From contig NZ_NIQU01000004.1 in NCBI RefSeq assembly GCF_002741105.1, positions 477,474 through 541,473 on the forward strand: 64,000 nucleotides of DNA, given 5' to 3'. A program made the position numbers and the translations under genes. Below the pieces are notes generated by a model, which was not told the origin of the DNA, ran no database searches, and saw only the letters and a list, made by a program, of their open reading frames with translations. Below, piece after piece: positions 9,959-19,302 of this stretch (positions within the stretch are counted from its first letter, which is position 1; every line of letters starts with the position of its first letter). This DNA is from Pseudomonas sediminis (GTDB lineage Bacteria > Pseudomonadota > Gammaproteobacteria > Pseudomonadales > Pseudomonadaceae).

Positions 9959-10675
9959 ACGCAGCGCTGCGACATGATCGGCTCGCTCCGTGAGGAAGCG
10001 ATTGAACGCCTCGATCAGCTCGGGGTGGTTGATGCTCGACAGGTAGTAGTGATCCTCCACATGCGGCAGCTCCGGGTCGAACACCAGGCTGTCGGGCGCC
10101 ATGCGCATTTGCCGGAGTTGGTGAGCGACTACCTTGGGGTTGAGGTAGACCGCGTCAACGCGGTCACTGGCGGCCATGCGCAGCAACGAGTCGATCTGGT
10201 TGGCCTGGATCAGGCGGATCCTGCCGGCGCGAATGTCCGCCAGGTAGGGCCAGGGCGTAAAGCCGTTTTGTGTGCCGAGCAGTTCGATACGTTGCTGGCC
10301 CTGACCGAGGTACCGCGGCTTGACCAGCATGCCGTCGACATAAGGCGCTGCCGGGTGGCTGTAGTGGATGTCGTGGCCGGCTTTCTGGTCGGCATTCCAT
10401 TGCGGGTGATCGGGGAACTTGAGGTCGACCCGGCCGGACAGGAAATCGCCGAGCAGCCGTCTGACCGGCAGCGGTGTGTAGACGAAGCGATAGCCATACT
10501 CGGCGGCGAAGGCGTCCAGCAGGTCGCGGGCGTAGCCGCGGTACTCACCGTTCTCCACGTCGGAATACGGCTGATAGGGCTGCAGTTCGACGCCGACGCG
10601 AATGTCCTCCTGCGCGGCGACGGGCAGGGCGAGCAGGCAGAGCAGCAGGGCAAAGCACTTGGTCATGGTAGGCAT
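9941..10675 (-). CDS. Periplasmic solute-binding-like protein (SBP_bac_3 type)
   Basis: A 244-residue exported protein with a signal peptide ending LPVAAQ, followed by a family-3 binding fold start (IRVGVELQPYQPYSD). No permease genes are near, so it may act as a stand-alone sensor or scavenger. The protein converges on the PepSY gene and shares 18 bases with its 3' end. The first ATG (10675) is used; a second in-frame ATG three codons later is equally possible. Confidence 0.8.
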   Translation of the reverse strand: MPTMTKCFALLLCLLALPVAAQEDIRVGVELQPYQPYSDVENGEYRGYARDLLDAFAAEYGYRFVYTPLPVRRLLGDFLSGRVDLKFPDHPQWNADQKAGHDIHYSHPAAPYVDGMLVKPRYLGQGQQRIELLGTQNGFTPWPYLADIRAGRIRLIQANQIDSLLRMAASDRVDAVYLNPKVVAHQLRQMRMAPDSLVFDPELPHVEDHYYLSSINHPELIEAFNRFLTERADHVAALRLRHGL

Positions 10676-10725
10676 GGGTCTCGCTGACAGCTAACAGCGG
10701 CTGGCACCCTAACCATAGCTGTGCC

Positions 10726-12171
10726 TCAGAGAATCGGCGAGATCAGCCTTGCTACGCGCATGCCCAGTTGTTGCAGGCGGTGCAGGTTGCGCCGGTCGGC
10801 GTTGACCAGCTCGCGCGAGCGGCTGAAGTCGTCTTCCAGCATGGCGGCGACCTGAGCGTTGAAGCCCTCGTCGAAGGTCAGCAGGCTGACCTCGAAATTC
10901 AGGCGGAAGGAGCGATTATCCAGGTTGGCGCTGCCCAGCATGCTGACATCGTGATCGATCAGCAAAGCCTTCTGGTGCAGAAAGCCCGGCTGGTAGCGAA
11001 AGATGCGCACGCCTGCGCGCAAGGCTTCGAAGGCGTACAGGCTGGAGGCGGCGTAGACGATGCGATGGTCCGGGCGTGCCGGTAGCAGCAGGCGCACGTC
11101 GACGCCGCGCATCACTGCCAGGCGCAGTGCGGCGAACAGCGCCTCGTCGGGCACGAAGTAGGGGCTGCTCAGCCAGATCCGCTCGCGCGCTGCATGAATC
11201 GCCTCGACGAACAGCAGTGAGCAGGTCTCTTGCGGGTCGGCCGGGCCGCTGGCGACCACCTGGCAGAGCAGGCCGGGTTCGTCCTGCTTGCTCGGCATCA
11301 GCAGCGGTGGCAAGCGTTTGCAGGCCCAGTACCAGTCTTCGGCGAAAGCTTCCTGCAGGCTGGCCACCACCGGGCCGCGCACCTCGACATGGGTGTCGCG
11401 CCAGGGCGCCAGCGGCGGCTTCTGGCCGAGGTATTCGATGCCGACGTTGAGTCCGCCGAGAAAGCCGATCTCACCGTCGACCACGACGATCTTGCGGTGG
11501 TTGCGAAAATTCAGCTGAAAGCGATTGAGCAGCCCGGAGCGCGTGGGGAAGGCGTGTATCTGTACGCCACCGCGGCGCAGGCGGTCGATGAAGGCGGCGG
11601 ACAGCGAATGGCTGCCGACACCGTCATACAGCACATGCACCTGTACGCCAGCGGCGGCGCGCTCCAGCAGTACGTCTTGCAGGCGGCGGCCGAGGCGGTC
11701 GTCGCGAATGATGAAGAACTGCAGCAGGATCACCTGCTGGGCGCCGGCCAGGGCGTTGAAGATCGCCGCGAAGGTGGCCTCGCCATCGATCAGCAAGTCG
11801 ACGCGGTTGCCGGTCAGGCCAGGCAGATGCGACAGACGCGGCAGTGCACGCAGGCGGTCGTAGGCGGGCGACAGGTGCGCGGCCTTGGCTTCCTCGACCC
11901 AGGGGCGCCAGTCCTGCTCGGCCATGGCGTGGTGCATTTCCTTGTCGGCCTGACGCCGCGCCTTGACGTAGGCATCGAAGCGGCTGCGGCCGAACACCAG
12001 GTACGGCAGCAGCGTCAGGTAGGGCATGAAGAATAGCGACAGCCCCCAGGCCAGCGCACCCTGGGCGGTGCGCACGGTGAGCACGGCGTGGATCGCGGCG
12101 AGCACGCCAAGGGCATGAATGGTGGCGATCAGGTAGGCAAACAGGTGGGGAATGCCGAAATCGGCAGGCAT
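10726..12171 (-). CDS. cls: Cardiolipin synthase
   Basis: A 481-residue phospholipase-D superfamily enzyme that joins two phosphatidylglycerols (or PG and PE) to make cardiolipin in the inner membrane. Two N-terminal membrane helices (about 8-32 and 40-60) precede two HKD motifs: H225-R-K227 with D232, and H399-Q-K401 with D406 followed by GSANLDNRS. Length is normal for ClsA. The ATG at 12171 has AAGGAAGAG upstream; an earlier in-frame ATG at 12237 would add a non-hydrophobic tail and is less likely. Confidence 0.93.
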   Translation of the reverse strand: MPADFGIPHLFAYLIATIHALGVLAAIHAVLTVRTAQGALAWGLSLFFMPYLTLLPYLVFGRSRFDAYVKARRQADKEMHHAMAEQDWRPWVEEAKAAHLSPAYDRLRALPRLSHLPGLTGNRVDLLIDGEATFAAIFNALAGAQQVILLQFFIIRDDRLGRRLQDVLLERAAAGVQVHVLYDGVGSHSLSAAFIDRLRRGGVQIHAFPTRSGLLNRFQLNFRNHRKIVVVDGEIGFLGGLNVGIEYLGQKPPLAPWRDTHVEVRGPVVASLQEAFAEDWYWACKRLPPLLMPSKQDEPGLLCQVVASGPADPQETCSLLFVEAIHAARERIWLSSPYFVPDEALFAALRLAVMRGVDVRLLLPARPDHRIVYAASSLYAFEALRAGVRIFRYQPGFLHQKALLIDHDVSMLGSANLDNRSFRLNFEVSLLTFDEGFNAQVAAMLEDDFSRSRELVNADRRNLHRLQQLGMRVARLISPIL

Positions 12172-12360
12172 GCAGGCTCTTCCTTTCACAGGCTGTGTGC
12201 AACTGACTGCGGCGGTTGCAGGGCGTTCTGCGTACATCCTGCCACGCTGGGTCCTGGTGTGGCAGTGCCGGGCAAATTGCCACCTTTCAGGGAATTATTC
12301 GGGACTCTCATGTGTCTGTGAGTCTGAGTGAGCGGAATTCATGTGTTACCCTTTCCGGTT

Positions 12361-12378
12361 CGACCCGCCTGTGGGTCG
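12361..12378 (+). other. Hairpin in the betT leader
   Basis: CGACCC (12361-12366) pairs with GGGTCG (12373-12378) and is followed by TCTTTAATT. It is short, but lies about 75 bases before the transporter start and could act as a weak attenuator. Confidence 0.4.
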
Positions 12379-12453
12379 TCTTTAATTGGAGGAGGGCATC
12401 CGTCCTGTTCACGCTCGTCTAGCGAGTCAAACGCATCAAGGAGCACGCCACGT

Positions 12454-14121
12454 ATGGGAAACGTCCCTTCGCATGACACGACCCCGCCATCCGCAGCGGA
12501 AACCCACGAGGGCATCCCGGCACCGTCCGGTGAGGCCAATCTGATCGACACCGATTACGTCATCGGTCAGGACAACATCAAAGGGCAGTTCGTTTTCGCC
12601 CTCGACATCCACGGCAAGGTCTTCACCATCTCCGCGCTGGTCGCGGTGATCTTCGTGATCCTCGCCCTGGCTCTGCAGAACCAGATCGAGCCGCTGTTCA
12701 GCGGCCTGCGCGACTGGCTCACCCACCACATGGCCTGGTTCTTCATCGGCGCCGCCAACATCTTCGTCGTCCTCTGTATCGGGCTGATCCTGTCGCCATT
12801 GGGCAAGGTGCGCATCGGTGGCAAGGACGCGACCCCCGACTACACCTACATGGGCTGGTTCTCCATGCTGTTCGCCGCCGGTATGGGTATCGGCCTGATG
12901 TTCTACGGCGTGTCCGAGCCCATGTCGCACTACAGCGCGGCGATGGGTGGTATCACCGTCGGTGAGGATGGCGTGCGTACCGACTGGGCACCGCTTGGCG
13001 GCGCTGCCGGCAACGCAGAAGAAGCCGTGCGTCTGGGCATGGCTGCGACCATCTTCCACTGGGGCCTGCACCCCTGGGCGATCTACGCCATCGTCGCCCT
13101 GGCACTGGCGCTGTTCTCGTTCAACAAGGGCCTGCCGCTGTCGATCCGTTCGATCTTCTACCCGATTCTCGGTGAGCGCGTCTGGGGCTGGCCTGGGCAT
13201 ATCGTCGACATCCTCGCGGTGTTCGCCACCCTGTTCGGTCTGGTCACCTCGCTGGGCCTGGGCGCGGAGCAGGCGGCTGCGGGTGTGGAGTACCTGTTCG
13301 GTATCCCGGCGACGGACACCACCAAGGTGCTGCTGATCATCGCTATCACCCTGATCGCCCTGGCTTCGGTAGTCGCCGGTCTCGACAAGGGCGTTAAGCG
13401 CCTGTCGGAAATCAACATGGGCCTGGCCATGGCCCTGTTGTTGTTCATCATCATCGCCGGGCCGACCCTGGTGATCTTCACCGACTTCTTCAAGAACCTC
13501 GGCGCTTACCTGCAGTACCTGCCGGCGCTGTCCAACCCGATTGGTCGTGAAGATGCCAACTTCAGCCAGGGCTGGACTGCCTTCTACTGGGCCTGGTGGA
13601 TCAGCTGGTCGCCGTTCGTCGGCATGTTCATCGCCCGCGTCAGCCGTGGTCGCAGCGTGCGTGAGTTCCTCGTCGCCGTGCTGCTGGTGCCGTCGCTGGT
13701 GTCGGTGCTGTGGATGACCGCCTTCGGTGGTACTGCTATCAACCAGCTGCTGGTCGATGGTTTCACCGGTGCGCAGGAAGCTGGCCTGGAGCTGAAGCTG
13801 TTCAGCATGCTCGGTGAAATGCCGCTGACCGGTATCACCTCGTTCATCGGCATCGTGCTGGTGGTGGTGTTCTTCATCACTTCGTCGGACTCGGGCTCCC
13901 TGGTGATCGACACCATCACCGCCGGCGGCAAGGTCAACGCACCGGTACCGCAGCGTGTGTTCTGGGCCAGCATCGAAGGCGTGATCGCCATCGCCCTGCT
14001 GCTCGGCGGCGGTCTGGTGGCGCTGCAGGCCATGGCCGTATCGACCGGTCTGCCGTTCACCATCGTGCTGCTGGTGGGCTGTATTTCCATCGTCAAAGGC
14101 CTGATGAGCGAGCCGCGTTAA
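12454..14121 (+). CDS. BCCT-family betaine/choline/carnitine transporter
   Basis: A 555-residue, 12-helix inner-membrane transporter for a trimethylammonium compound. The family core is clear: GMGIGLMFYGVSEPMSHY, ATIFHWGLHPWAIYA, and the tryptophan-rich substrate segment TAFYWAWWISWSPFVGMFIA followed by SRGRS. The C-terminal osmosensing extension of BetT-like proteins of about 670 residues is absent, so it is nearer the short BCCT type. The start at 12454 follows AAGGAG; the hydrophilic N-terminus of about 45 residues is ordinary. L-serine dehydratase lies next to it, convergent; glycine betaine breakdown yields serine, so a shared pathway is possible. Confidence 0.9.
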   Translation: MGNVPSHDTTPPSAAETHEGIPAPSGEANLIDTDYVIGQDNIKGQFVFALDIHGKVFTISALVAVIFVILALALQNQIEPLFSGLRDWLTHHMAWFFIGAANIFVVLCIGLILSPLGKVRIGGKDATPDYTYMGWFSMLFAAGMGIGLMFYGVSEPMSHYSAAMGGITVGEDGVRTDWAPLGGAAGNAEEAVRLGMAATIFHWGLHPWAIYAIVALALALFSFNKGLPLSIRSIFYPILGERVWGWPGHIVDILAVFATLFGLVTSLGLGAEQAAAGVEYLFGIPATDTTKVLLIIAITLIALASVVAGLDKGVKRLSEINMGLAMALLLFIIIAGPTLVIFTDFFKNLGAYLQYLPALSNPIGREDANFSQGWTAFYWAWWISWSPFVGMFIARVSRGRSVREFLVAVLLVPSLVSVLWMTAFGGTAINQLLVDGFTGAQEAGLELKLFSMLGEMPLTGITSFIGIVLVVVFFITSSDSGSLVIDTITAGGKVNAPVPQRVFWASIEGVIAIALLLGGGLVALQAMAVSTGLPFTIVLLVGCISIVKGLMSEPR

Positions 14122-14127
14122 GCGACG

Positions 14128-14161
14128 AACGACCCTCTCCCATGGACGGGAGCGGGTCGTT
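14128..14161 (+). terminator. Hairpin after the BCCT gene
   Basis: AACGACCC pairs with GGGTCGTT, with an inner CTCCC/GGGAG pairing, seven bases after the stop. Confidence 0.6.
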
Positions 14162-14174
14162 CCGGCCATAAATG

Positions 14175-14220
14175 AAAACGCCGCGAACCTGTCAGGGTCC
14201 GCGGCGTTTTCGTATCTGGC
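14175..14220. terminator. Bidirectional rho-independent terminator
   Basis: AAAACGCCGCG (14175-14185) and CGCGGCGTTTT (14210-14220) are perfect inverted repeats with A- and T-runs on both sides. It would stop both the BCCT and the convergent sdaA transcripts. Confidence 0.9.
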
Positions 14221-14229
14221 GGTCGTGCA

Positions 14230-15618
14230 TCAGCACTCGATGATATTTACCGCCAGGCCGCCACGGGCGGTTTCCTTGTACTTGGTCAGCATGTCCGCGC
14301 CGGTCTCGCGCATGGTCTTGATTACCTTGTCGAGGCTCACGTAGTGCGAGCCGTCGCCGTACAGCGCCATGCGCGCGGCGTTGATGGCCTTCACCGAGGC
14401 GATGGCGTTGCGCTCGATGCAGGGGATCTGCACCAGGCCGCCGACCGGGTCGCAGGTCAGGCCCAGGTGATGTTCCATGCCGATTTCCGCCGCGTTCTCG
14501 ACCTGCTCCGGGGTGCCGCCCAGAACAGCACACAACGCACCGGCCGCCATCGAACAGGCCACGCCGACTTCACCCTGGCAACCGACTTCGGCGCCGCTGA
14601 TCGAGGCGTTTTCCTTGTAGAGGATGCCGATGGCGCCAGCGGTGAGCAGGAAATCGATGATGCCGCGGTCGCTGGCGCCGGAAATGGCGTTGGCGTAGTA
14701 GTGCAGCACGGCCGGGATGATGCCGGCGGCGCCGTTGGTGGGCGCGGTGACCACGCGGCCACCGGCGGCGTTTTCCTCGTTCACCGCCAGGGCCCAGAGG
14801 TTGACCCAGTCGAGCATGCGCAGCGGGTCTTCCAGGTAGCTGCGCTGGAAGCCGCCCAGCTTGCGCGCCAGGATCGCGGCGCGGCGACGTACCTTGAAGC
14901 CGCCCGGCAGGATGCCTTCGGTGCGGCAGCCACGGTCGACGCAGGCCTGCATCACCTTCCAGATTTCCAGCAGGCCGGCATCGGTCTCTTCGTCGCTGCG
15001 CCAGTGGCGTTCGTTGCGGCGCATCACCTCGGCAATGCCGATGCCGTTCTCGCGCGCCAGGCGCAGCAGGTCGGCACCACTGCTGAACGGCAGCGGCAGG
15101 CTGGTGGCATCCGGGGCGATGACCTTGTGCTTGGAGCCGTCGGCGAGGATCGCCTCGCTGACCACGAAGCCGCCACCCACCGAGTAATAGGTGGCTTCGT
15201 GCACCTGAATGCCGGCGGCATCGAAGGCGGCGAAGCGCAGGCCGTTGGCATGCAGCGGCAGCGCCTTGCGGAACATCTTCAGGTCGGCCTTCTCGTCGAA
15301 GGCGACAGAGTGCTTGCCGGCCAGAACGATGCGCTTGTCGCGGCGGATGGCCTCGATGTAGCCCGGAACCTGGTCCACGTCGACGGTATCCGGCTCATGG
15401 CCGCTGAGGCCGAGCAGCACCGCCTTGTCACTGCCGTGGCCCTTGCCGGTGGCGCCCAGCGAGCCGTACAGCTCGGCGGCGACACGGGTCACCTGCGGCA
15501 TGTGATCGTGGTTTTCCAGCGCATGGGTGAACAGCGCGGCCGCCCGCATCGGGCCGACGGTGTGGGAACTGGAGGGGCCGATACCGACTTTGAACAGGTC
15601 GAAAACGCTGATAGCCAT
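14230..15618 (-). CDS. sdaA: L-serine ammonia-lyase, iron-sulfur type
   Basis: A 462-residue single-chain enzyme that converts L-serine to pyruvate and ammonia. The N-terminal beta domain starts [20 protein letters not shown], the family hallmark. The alpha domain holds the cysteines expected to bind the 4Fe-4S cluster: one in GCQGEVG, one in LTCDPVGG and one in IPCIERNAI. The C-terminus ends in cysteine (NIIEC), as in related serine dehydratases, where the tail cysteine can cap the cluster. Divergent from the LysR gene across 183 bases, so that regulator may control it. Confidence 0.95.
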   Translation of the reverse strand: MAISVFDLFKVGIGPSSSHTVGPMRAAALFTHALENHDHMPQVTRVAAELYGSLGATGKGHGSDKAVLLGLSGHEPDTVDVDQVPGYIEAIRRDKRIVLAGKHSVAFDEKADLKMFRKALPLHANGLRFAAFDAAGIQVHEATYYSVGGGFVVSEAILADGSKHKVIAPDATSLPLPFSSGADLLRLARENGIGIAEVMRRNERHWRSDEETDAGLLEIWKVMQACVDRGCRTEGILPGGFKVRRRAAILARKLGGFQRSYLEDPLRMLDWVNLWALAVNEENAAGGRVVTAPTNGAAGIIPAVLHYYANAISGASDRGIIDFLLTAGAIGILYKENASISGAEVGCQGEVGVACSMAAGALCAVLGGTPEQVENAAEIGMEHHLGLTCDPVGGLVQIPCIERNAIASVKAINAARMALYGDGSHYVSLDKVIKTMRETGADMLTKYKETARGGLAVNIIEC

Positions 15619-15801
15619 GGCGAGATTCTTCTTCTGTGGGCACGGCTGAAAACCCGGTTTTCAGCGATGCCTGTATGTGGGTGAACCACGCGCCCGGTTC
15701 AGCGCGTGTGGATATCTCTATCTAAGGCTGGTCATATCATTATGTATACTGATTTATTTTTAACCTATTCGTTAGCGACCCTTAACTATTGAGATCGCGT
15801 C

Positions 15802-16704
15802 ATGGACATCACCCGCCTGCGCACCCTGCGTGAACTGGCCCGCTGCCGCACCATGGCCGCTGCTGCCGAGTCGCTGCACCTGACGCCCTCGGCGGTTTCG
15901 CAGCAGGTGTCCCAGCTCGAACGCGAAGCGGACATGGCGCTGATCGAACGGCGCGGGCGCGGTGTGGTGCTGACCCCGGCCGGCGAGCGCCTGGTGGCGC
16001 ATGCCGAGCGCATCCTCATGGTGCTCGACGAAGCGCGCTCGGAGCTGGCGCTGCTACGCGGCGAAATCGCCGGTGAATTGCGTGTGGCGGCTTTCCCCTC
16101 GATTGCCGTGGCGGTAATCGCGGAAACCGTGCGCGCGTTGCGCAGCGCCTACCCGCGGCTGAACGTGGTGGTATTGGAACTGGAACCGCAGGAAAGCCTC
16201 AGCGCCCTCGGCGCCTGGCAGATCGACGTGGCGGTGATCGACGACCTCGCCGTGCAGCCCGACGAAAACCGCGAGAACTACGCGCTGATTCCCCTGACTC
16301 AGGACCAGCTGCACGTTCTGCTGCCCATCGACCATGCCCTGGCCCGGCGCGACAGCCTGACCATCGCCGAGCTGCGCGACGAAGCCTGGGCGCTGGACTC
16401 CACCGGCAGCTCGTTTGGCGAATTCATCACCAACCTGTGCCGCCGCTCGGGCTACGCGCCGCGCATCAATGCCCACTGCGCCGGCTTCGAGATGGTCGCG
16501 GCCATGGTCGCCTCGGGCAACTCCATCTCCATCGTCTCCGGCCTGCGCCTGGTACGAACGCTACCCGGCGTCACCGCCGTGCCGCTGCTGCCGGCTATCC
16601 AGCGCGGCGTCTTCCTCGCCTACCGCAAGGGCGAGCGCGATCACCCGGCGGTGAACGTGTTTCTTGATGAGGCGGTTTATACGGCGGACAAGGTGCTGGG
16701 TTAG
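15802..16704 (+). CDS. LysR-family transcriptional regulator
   Basis: A 300-residue regulator with the usual N-terminal winged helix-turn-helix (MAAAAESLHLTPSAVSQQVS, then the LTPAGERL wing) and a C-terminal effector domain. Its divergent position from sdaA suggests, but does not prove, control of serine use. The 15619-15801 gap contains an AT-rich core near 15736-15770 suited to divergent promoters. The effector is unknown. Confidence 0.9.
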   Translation: MDITRLRTLRELARCRTMAAAAESLHLTPSAVSQQVSQLEREADMALIERRGRGVVLTPAGERLVAHAERILMVLDEARSELALLRGEIAGELRVAAFPSIAVAVIAETVRALRSAYPRLNVVVLELEPQESLSALGAWQIDVAVIDDLAVQPDENRENYALIPLTQDQLHVLLPIDHALARRDSLTIAELRDEAWALDSTGSSFGEFITNLCRRSGYAPRINAHCAGFEMVAAMVASGNSISIVSGLRLVRTLPGVTAVPLLPAIQRGVFLAYRKGERDHPAVNVFLDEAVYTADKVLG

Positions 16705-16782
16705 CCCGTTCGTGTGATAGGGGCTTTAGCCGCGATGCTCTTGGCTTTTCGATGGGGCCCACATCATCCGCCTATCCGACTT

Positions 16783-16944
16783 TTACTCCACGGGCCCGAG
16801 AGCCTCTTGAGCCGCTTCAGCCTCCAACTTCGCCCTGTCAGCCTTGCTGATGTACTTGGGTTTGTTGCTTCTGGGCGCGAGCTTGGCATTGGCCTTCTTG
16901 GCGTGAGCTTCGAGCAGTTGTTTGATCTTCTTGCGGCGATTCAT
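16783..16944 (-). CDS. Small basic protein, DUF2986-like
   Basis: A 53-residue, lysine-rich protein starting MNRRKKIKQLLEAHAKKANA and continuing with a NKPKYISKADR segment, which I recognise as DUF2986. Function is unknown; its charge suggests nucleic-acid or ribosome contact. A longer reading from 17046 would add a leader not typical of the family, so I start at 16944. It is divergent from the HEPN-like gene. Confidence 0.75.
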   Translation of the reverse strand: MNRRKKIKQLLEAHAKKANAKLAPRSNKPKYISKADRAKLEAEAAQEALGPVE

Positions 16945-17087
16945 GGTGTGTGTCTGCGCTGTCCTAAATTGATGGTAGCCACGCGTTGGGTGTGAACGAT
17001 CAAATGTGTCGCCACGTAAGATGGATGTATTTTGTTCATCCACCATTTATGCGGTGTATGTCCGGGCTAATTGCTAGAGGCTTGCCG

Positions 17088-18482
17088 ATGTCCATAAGAA
17101 CTCTATCCCATTGGGTTGATCGCCTGCTGAGCGGGCCAACCACTATCGAGTGCCCACATATGGAGATACTAGGGTACGACCATGAGCCTCCGGTATTTAC
17201 CGGGCCAGGGCAAATCGCTATCGATACAAGCACACACATGCACTTCGCTATGCACGGTACGCCTCGCGATGGCTCCGATGCGTTTCGCAAGATTGTGGAT
17301 GCACAGAAAAATCCCTATGACGGACTGCGCCAATTCAGGTTGACGGCGGTTGACTATGAGGGTACCGAATGGTCGGGTGGCTGGACGAAGCTGCATACCG
17401 GTGCAGAAACGAAAGGTATCTGGCGCCTCTCCGGCCCGATTCACAGTCTACAGACTGACACTACCGGCTTTGGTGTGGCAGAGAAGCCAGGTGTGGAGTT
17501 GGTGTATGACAGACCGTTGCGCCTTCCCATCCCCATGAACATGGTTAAGACCGTACAGCGAGGAGACGAAGAGGTGCTCTGGTCGCGTAGTAGAGGTACG
17601 CAGACCATCGGAGTTTTGGATGCGACCATCGAGTTCTTCCAATCGGCAGAGCATGAACATCTCTGGGCTGTCGCGGAGGCGACTACTGATTTCCCGCATC
17701 CATATCTGGAAAACTGGCTCAGCGAGCCGCTTAGCTTGCTGCTGGGGGAAATCGTTTACCCGAGACTTAAAGCACGAAACTTTGGTGATGGCAGGGCATT
17801 CATTAGCCTTCGGCCAATATCGGTGCGTTCGGCCACTTCGCTGGCTGGCAGCATGCTGCGCGAAGATCCACGTGTGAACGCCGAGCGATTTTGGAACCTA
17901 TACCGAGACATCCTTATCATCGTGTCAACAGCTAGAGATTCCAGTGGACATCATAATTTTGAGGCACATCCCCTCACGCGCTATTACTGGGAAATAATTC
18001 AAGCAACTCAAGGTTCTAATTGGGTTTTGTGCATGACCTTGGCTAGTACGGTAGAGGGCATCATGAAGACGATGTTCTCAGAGTTAGAGCGTAAGTCGGA
18101 TCAAGACGACTCAGCAGTTAATAGCCTCAAGAAAGTCATCGCAGAGTGGACGGGCGCCAAAAATCTTCGCAGCCAGGTTCTGCAGTATTTAGATCGCTTT
18201 AAGGTAAAGGGTACTAACAGCCTGCTGAAGTCGATGATAGGTACTAATGGCATTACGTCGGAGCAGGTCGAGGCGTGGATCAAACTGCGTAACTCATCCA
18301 TGCACGGTGACATGGTGATGCCGTGGTCAGATAAAGAGCAAGATGTCCGCATCAATAACCTTATCGAGCTGACACATCGCCTCAGTGAGGCATATATCAA
18401 ACGTGAGTTGAATAACCGCGGGTTCGATGGAGCCCCCACTCCGTGTGGGTCCCCCGTTTGCGATGCTCCGTCTCGTGTCTGA
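17088..18482 (+). CDS. Probable HEPN-domain protein, ApeA-like defence candidate
   Basis: A 464-residue soluble protein with no signal peptide or membrane segment. The N-terminal half (about 20-260) looks beta-rich (FRLTAVDYEGTEWSGGW). The C-terminal half is helical and carries R401-N-S-S-M-H406, an R-x4-H motif followed by GD, the signature of HEPN RNases. This N-beta/C-HEPN layout resembles ApeA-type anti-phage proteins; that family link is inference. The gene uses AGA, ATA and AT-rich codons unlike its neighbours, a sign of transfer. It stands alone, with no obvious antitoxin. Start ATG 17088 follows AGAGG. The last 20 residues (Pro, Gly and Cys rich) may be a read-on tail. Confidence 0.6.
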   Translation: MSIRTLSHWVDRLLSGPTTIECPHMEILGYDHEPPVFTGPGQIAIDTSTHMHFAMHGTPRDGSDAFRKIVDAQKNPYDGLRQFRLTAVDYEGTEWSGGWTKLHTGAETKGIWRLSGPIHSLQTDTTGFGVAEKPGVELVYDRPLRLPIPMNMVKTVQRGDEEVLWSRSRGTQTIGVLDATIEFFQSAEHEHLWAVAEATTDFPHPYLENWLSEPLSLLLGEIVYPRLKARNFGDGRAFISLRPISVRSATSLAGSMLREDPRVNAERFWNLYRDILIIVSTARDSSGHHNFEAHPLTRYYWEIIQATQGSNWVLCMTLASTVEGIMKTMFSELERKSDQDDSAVNSLKKVIAEWTGAKNLRSQVLQYLDRFKVKGTNSLLKSMIGTNGITSEQVEAWIKLRNSSMHGDMVMPWSDKEQDVRINNLIELTHRLSEAYIKRELNNRGFDGAPTPCGSPVCDAPSRV

Positions 18483-18539
18483 AGGGTTGGAGCCTGTATA
18501 AAATGAAGTGGATGTAGGGCCAGGGAACGATCAAGAAGC

Positions 18540-18576
18540 CAAAAGCTTCGCGGATAAATCCGCTCCTACAAAGTGT
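18540..18576. repeat. REP-like fragment
   Basis: AAAGCTTCGCGGATAAATCC followed by GCTCCTACA resembles the dispersed GGCTCCTAC-type elements elsewhere in the window. It lies between the HEPN-like gene and the convergent exonuclease gene. Confidence 0.5.
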
Positions 18577-18594
18577 GGGGGGCTCGGGTCGGGT

Positions 18595-19302
18595 CTAGCC
18601 CCAGACCGCCCCCACTGGCGTATGCGCCGGATAGTGCCTCGCTACCTGCGCCTGTAGCAGCTCGCCACAGGCCAGCGCGTCGGTCAGCGCATGGTGTGCC
18701 GAGTACAGCGGCAGACCGTAGCGCAGGCGACTGTCGGCCAGGCGGATGGAGGTGGGCTGGCGGCCGCGCAGGCGGTCCCACCAGCTTACGGTGCGCTTGG
18801 GGTGCAGGCGGGCTTCCAGTTCCATGGTGTCGATGGTGGGGAAGATCAGCCCTTCGCCCAGGTGTTGGCGCACGGCCTGGTCGAGGAAGCTGCGTTCGAT
18901 ATTTCGGTAGTGCACCACCACCACCTTGCCGGCCAGAGCTTCCAGCAGCTCCTCGAGCACACTGGCCAGGCGCGGGGCGTGGCGGATGTCGCTGTGGGTA
19001 ATGTGGTGGAAGGTGACCGACTCGGCACTCAACTCGCTGGTTGGTTTGACCACCCAATAGCGGGCTTCTGCGCAGCGGATGCGTTGCAGGCTCAGTGGCA
19101 CCAGGCCAAGGCTGACGATGGCATGTTCACGCGGGTCGAGGCCGGTGGTTTCCACGTCCAGTGCTACCAGCGGCACTTCCGCCAATGGCGTATCGGCGGC
19201 GACGCAGCCGGCGCCGTAGAAGGCACGCAGGCGCGGGTCGCGGCTGCTGTCGGCGAGGCTGGCAAACAGTTGCGGCCAGTCCTGGGCCGCGCGCTCGTTC
19301 AT
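18595..19302 (-). CDS. DnaQ-like 3'-5' exonuclease
   Basis: A 235-residue DEDDh exonuclease. The first metal-binding motif is VALDVETTGLD (about residue 45) and the last is H-H-A-L-T-D near residue 208; an internal FHHITHSDI segment matches the family. It resembles DNA polymerase III epsilon-type proteins but is not the replicative subunit. Its start overlaps by four bases the stop of the upstream cNMP/CBS/DUF294 gene, so the two are translationally coupled, a conserved pair in Pseudomonas. Confidence 0.88.
   Translation of the reverse strand: MNERAAQDWPQLFASLADSSRDPRLRAFYGAGCVAADTPLAEVPLVALDVETTGLDPREHAIVSLGLVPLSLQRIRCAEARYWVVKPTSELSAESVTFHHITHSDIRHAPRLASVLEELLEALAGKVVVVHYRNIERSFLDQAVRQHLGEGLIFPTIDTMELEARLHPKRTVSWWDRLRGRQPTSIRLADSRLRYGLPLYSAHHALTDALACGELLQAQVARHYPAHTPVGAVWG

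Noticed and set aside
12436..14169. A 577-codon minus-strand frame opposite the BCCT transporter
   Set aside because: Low-complexity charged sequence, shadow of a hydrophobic gene.
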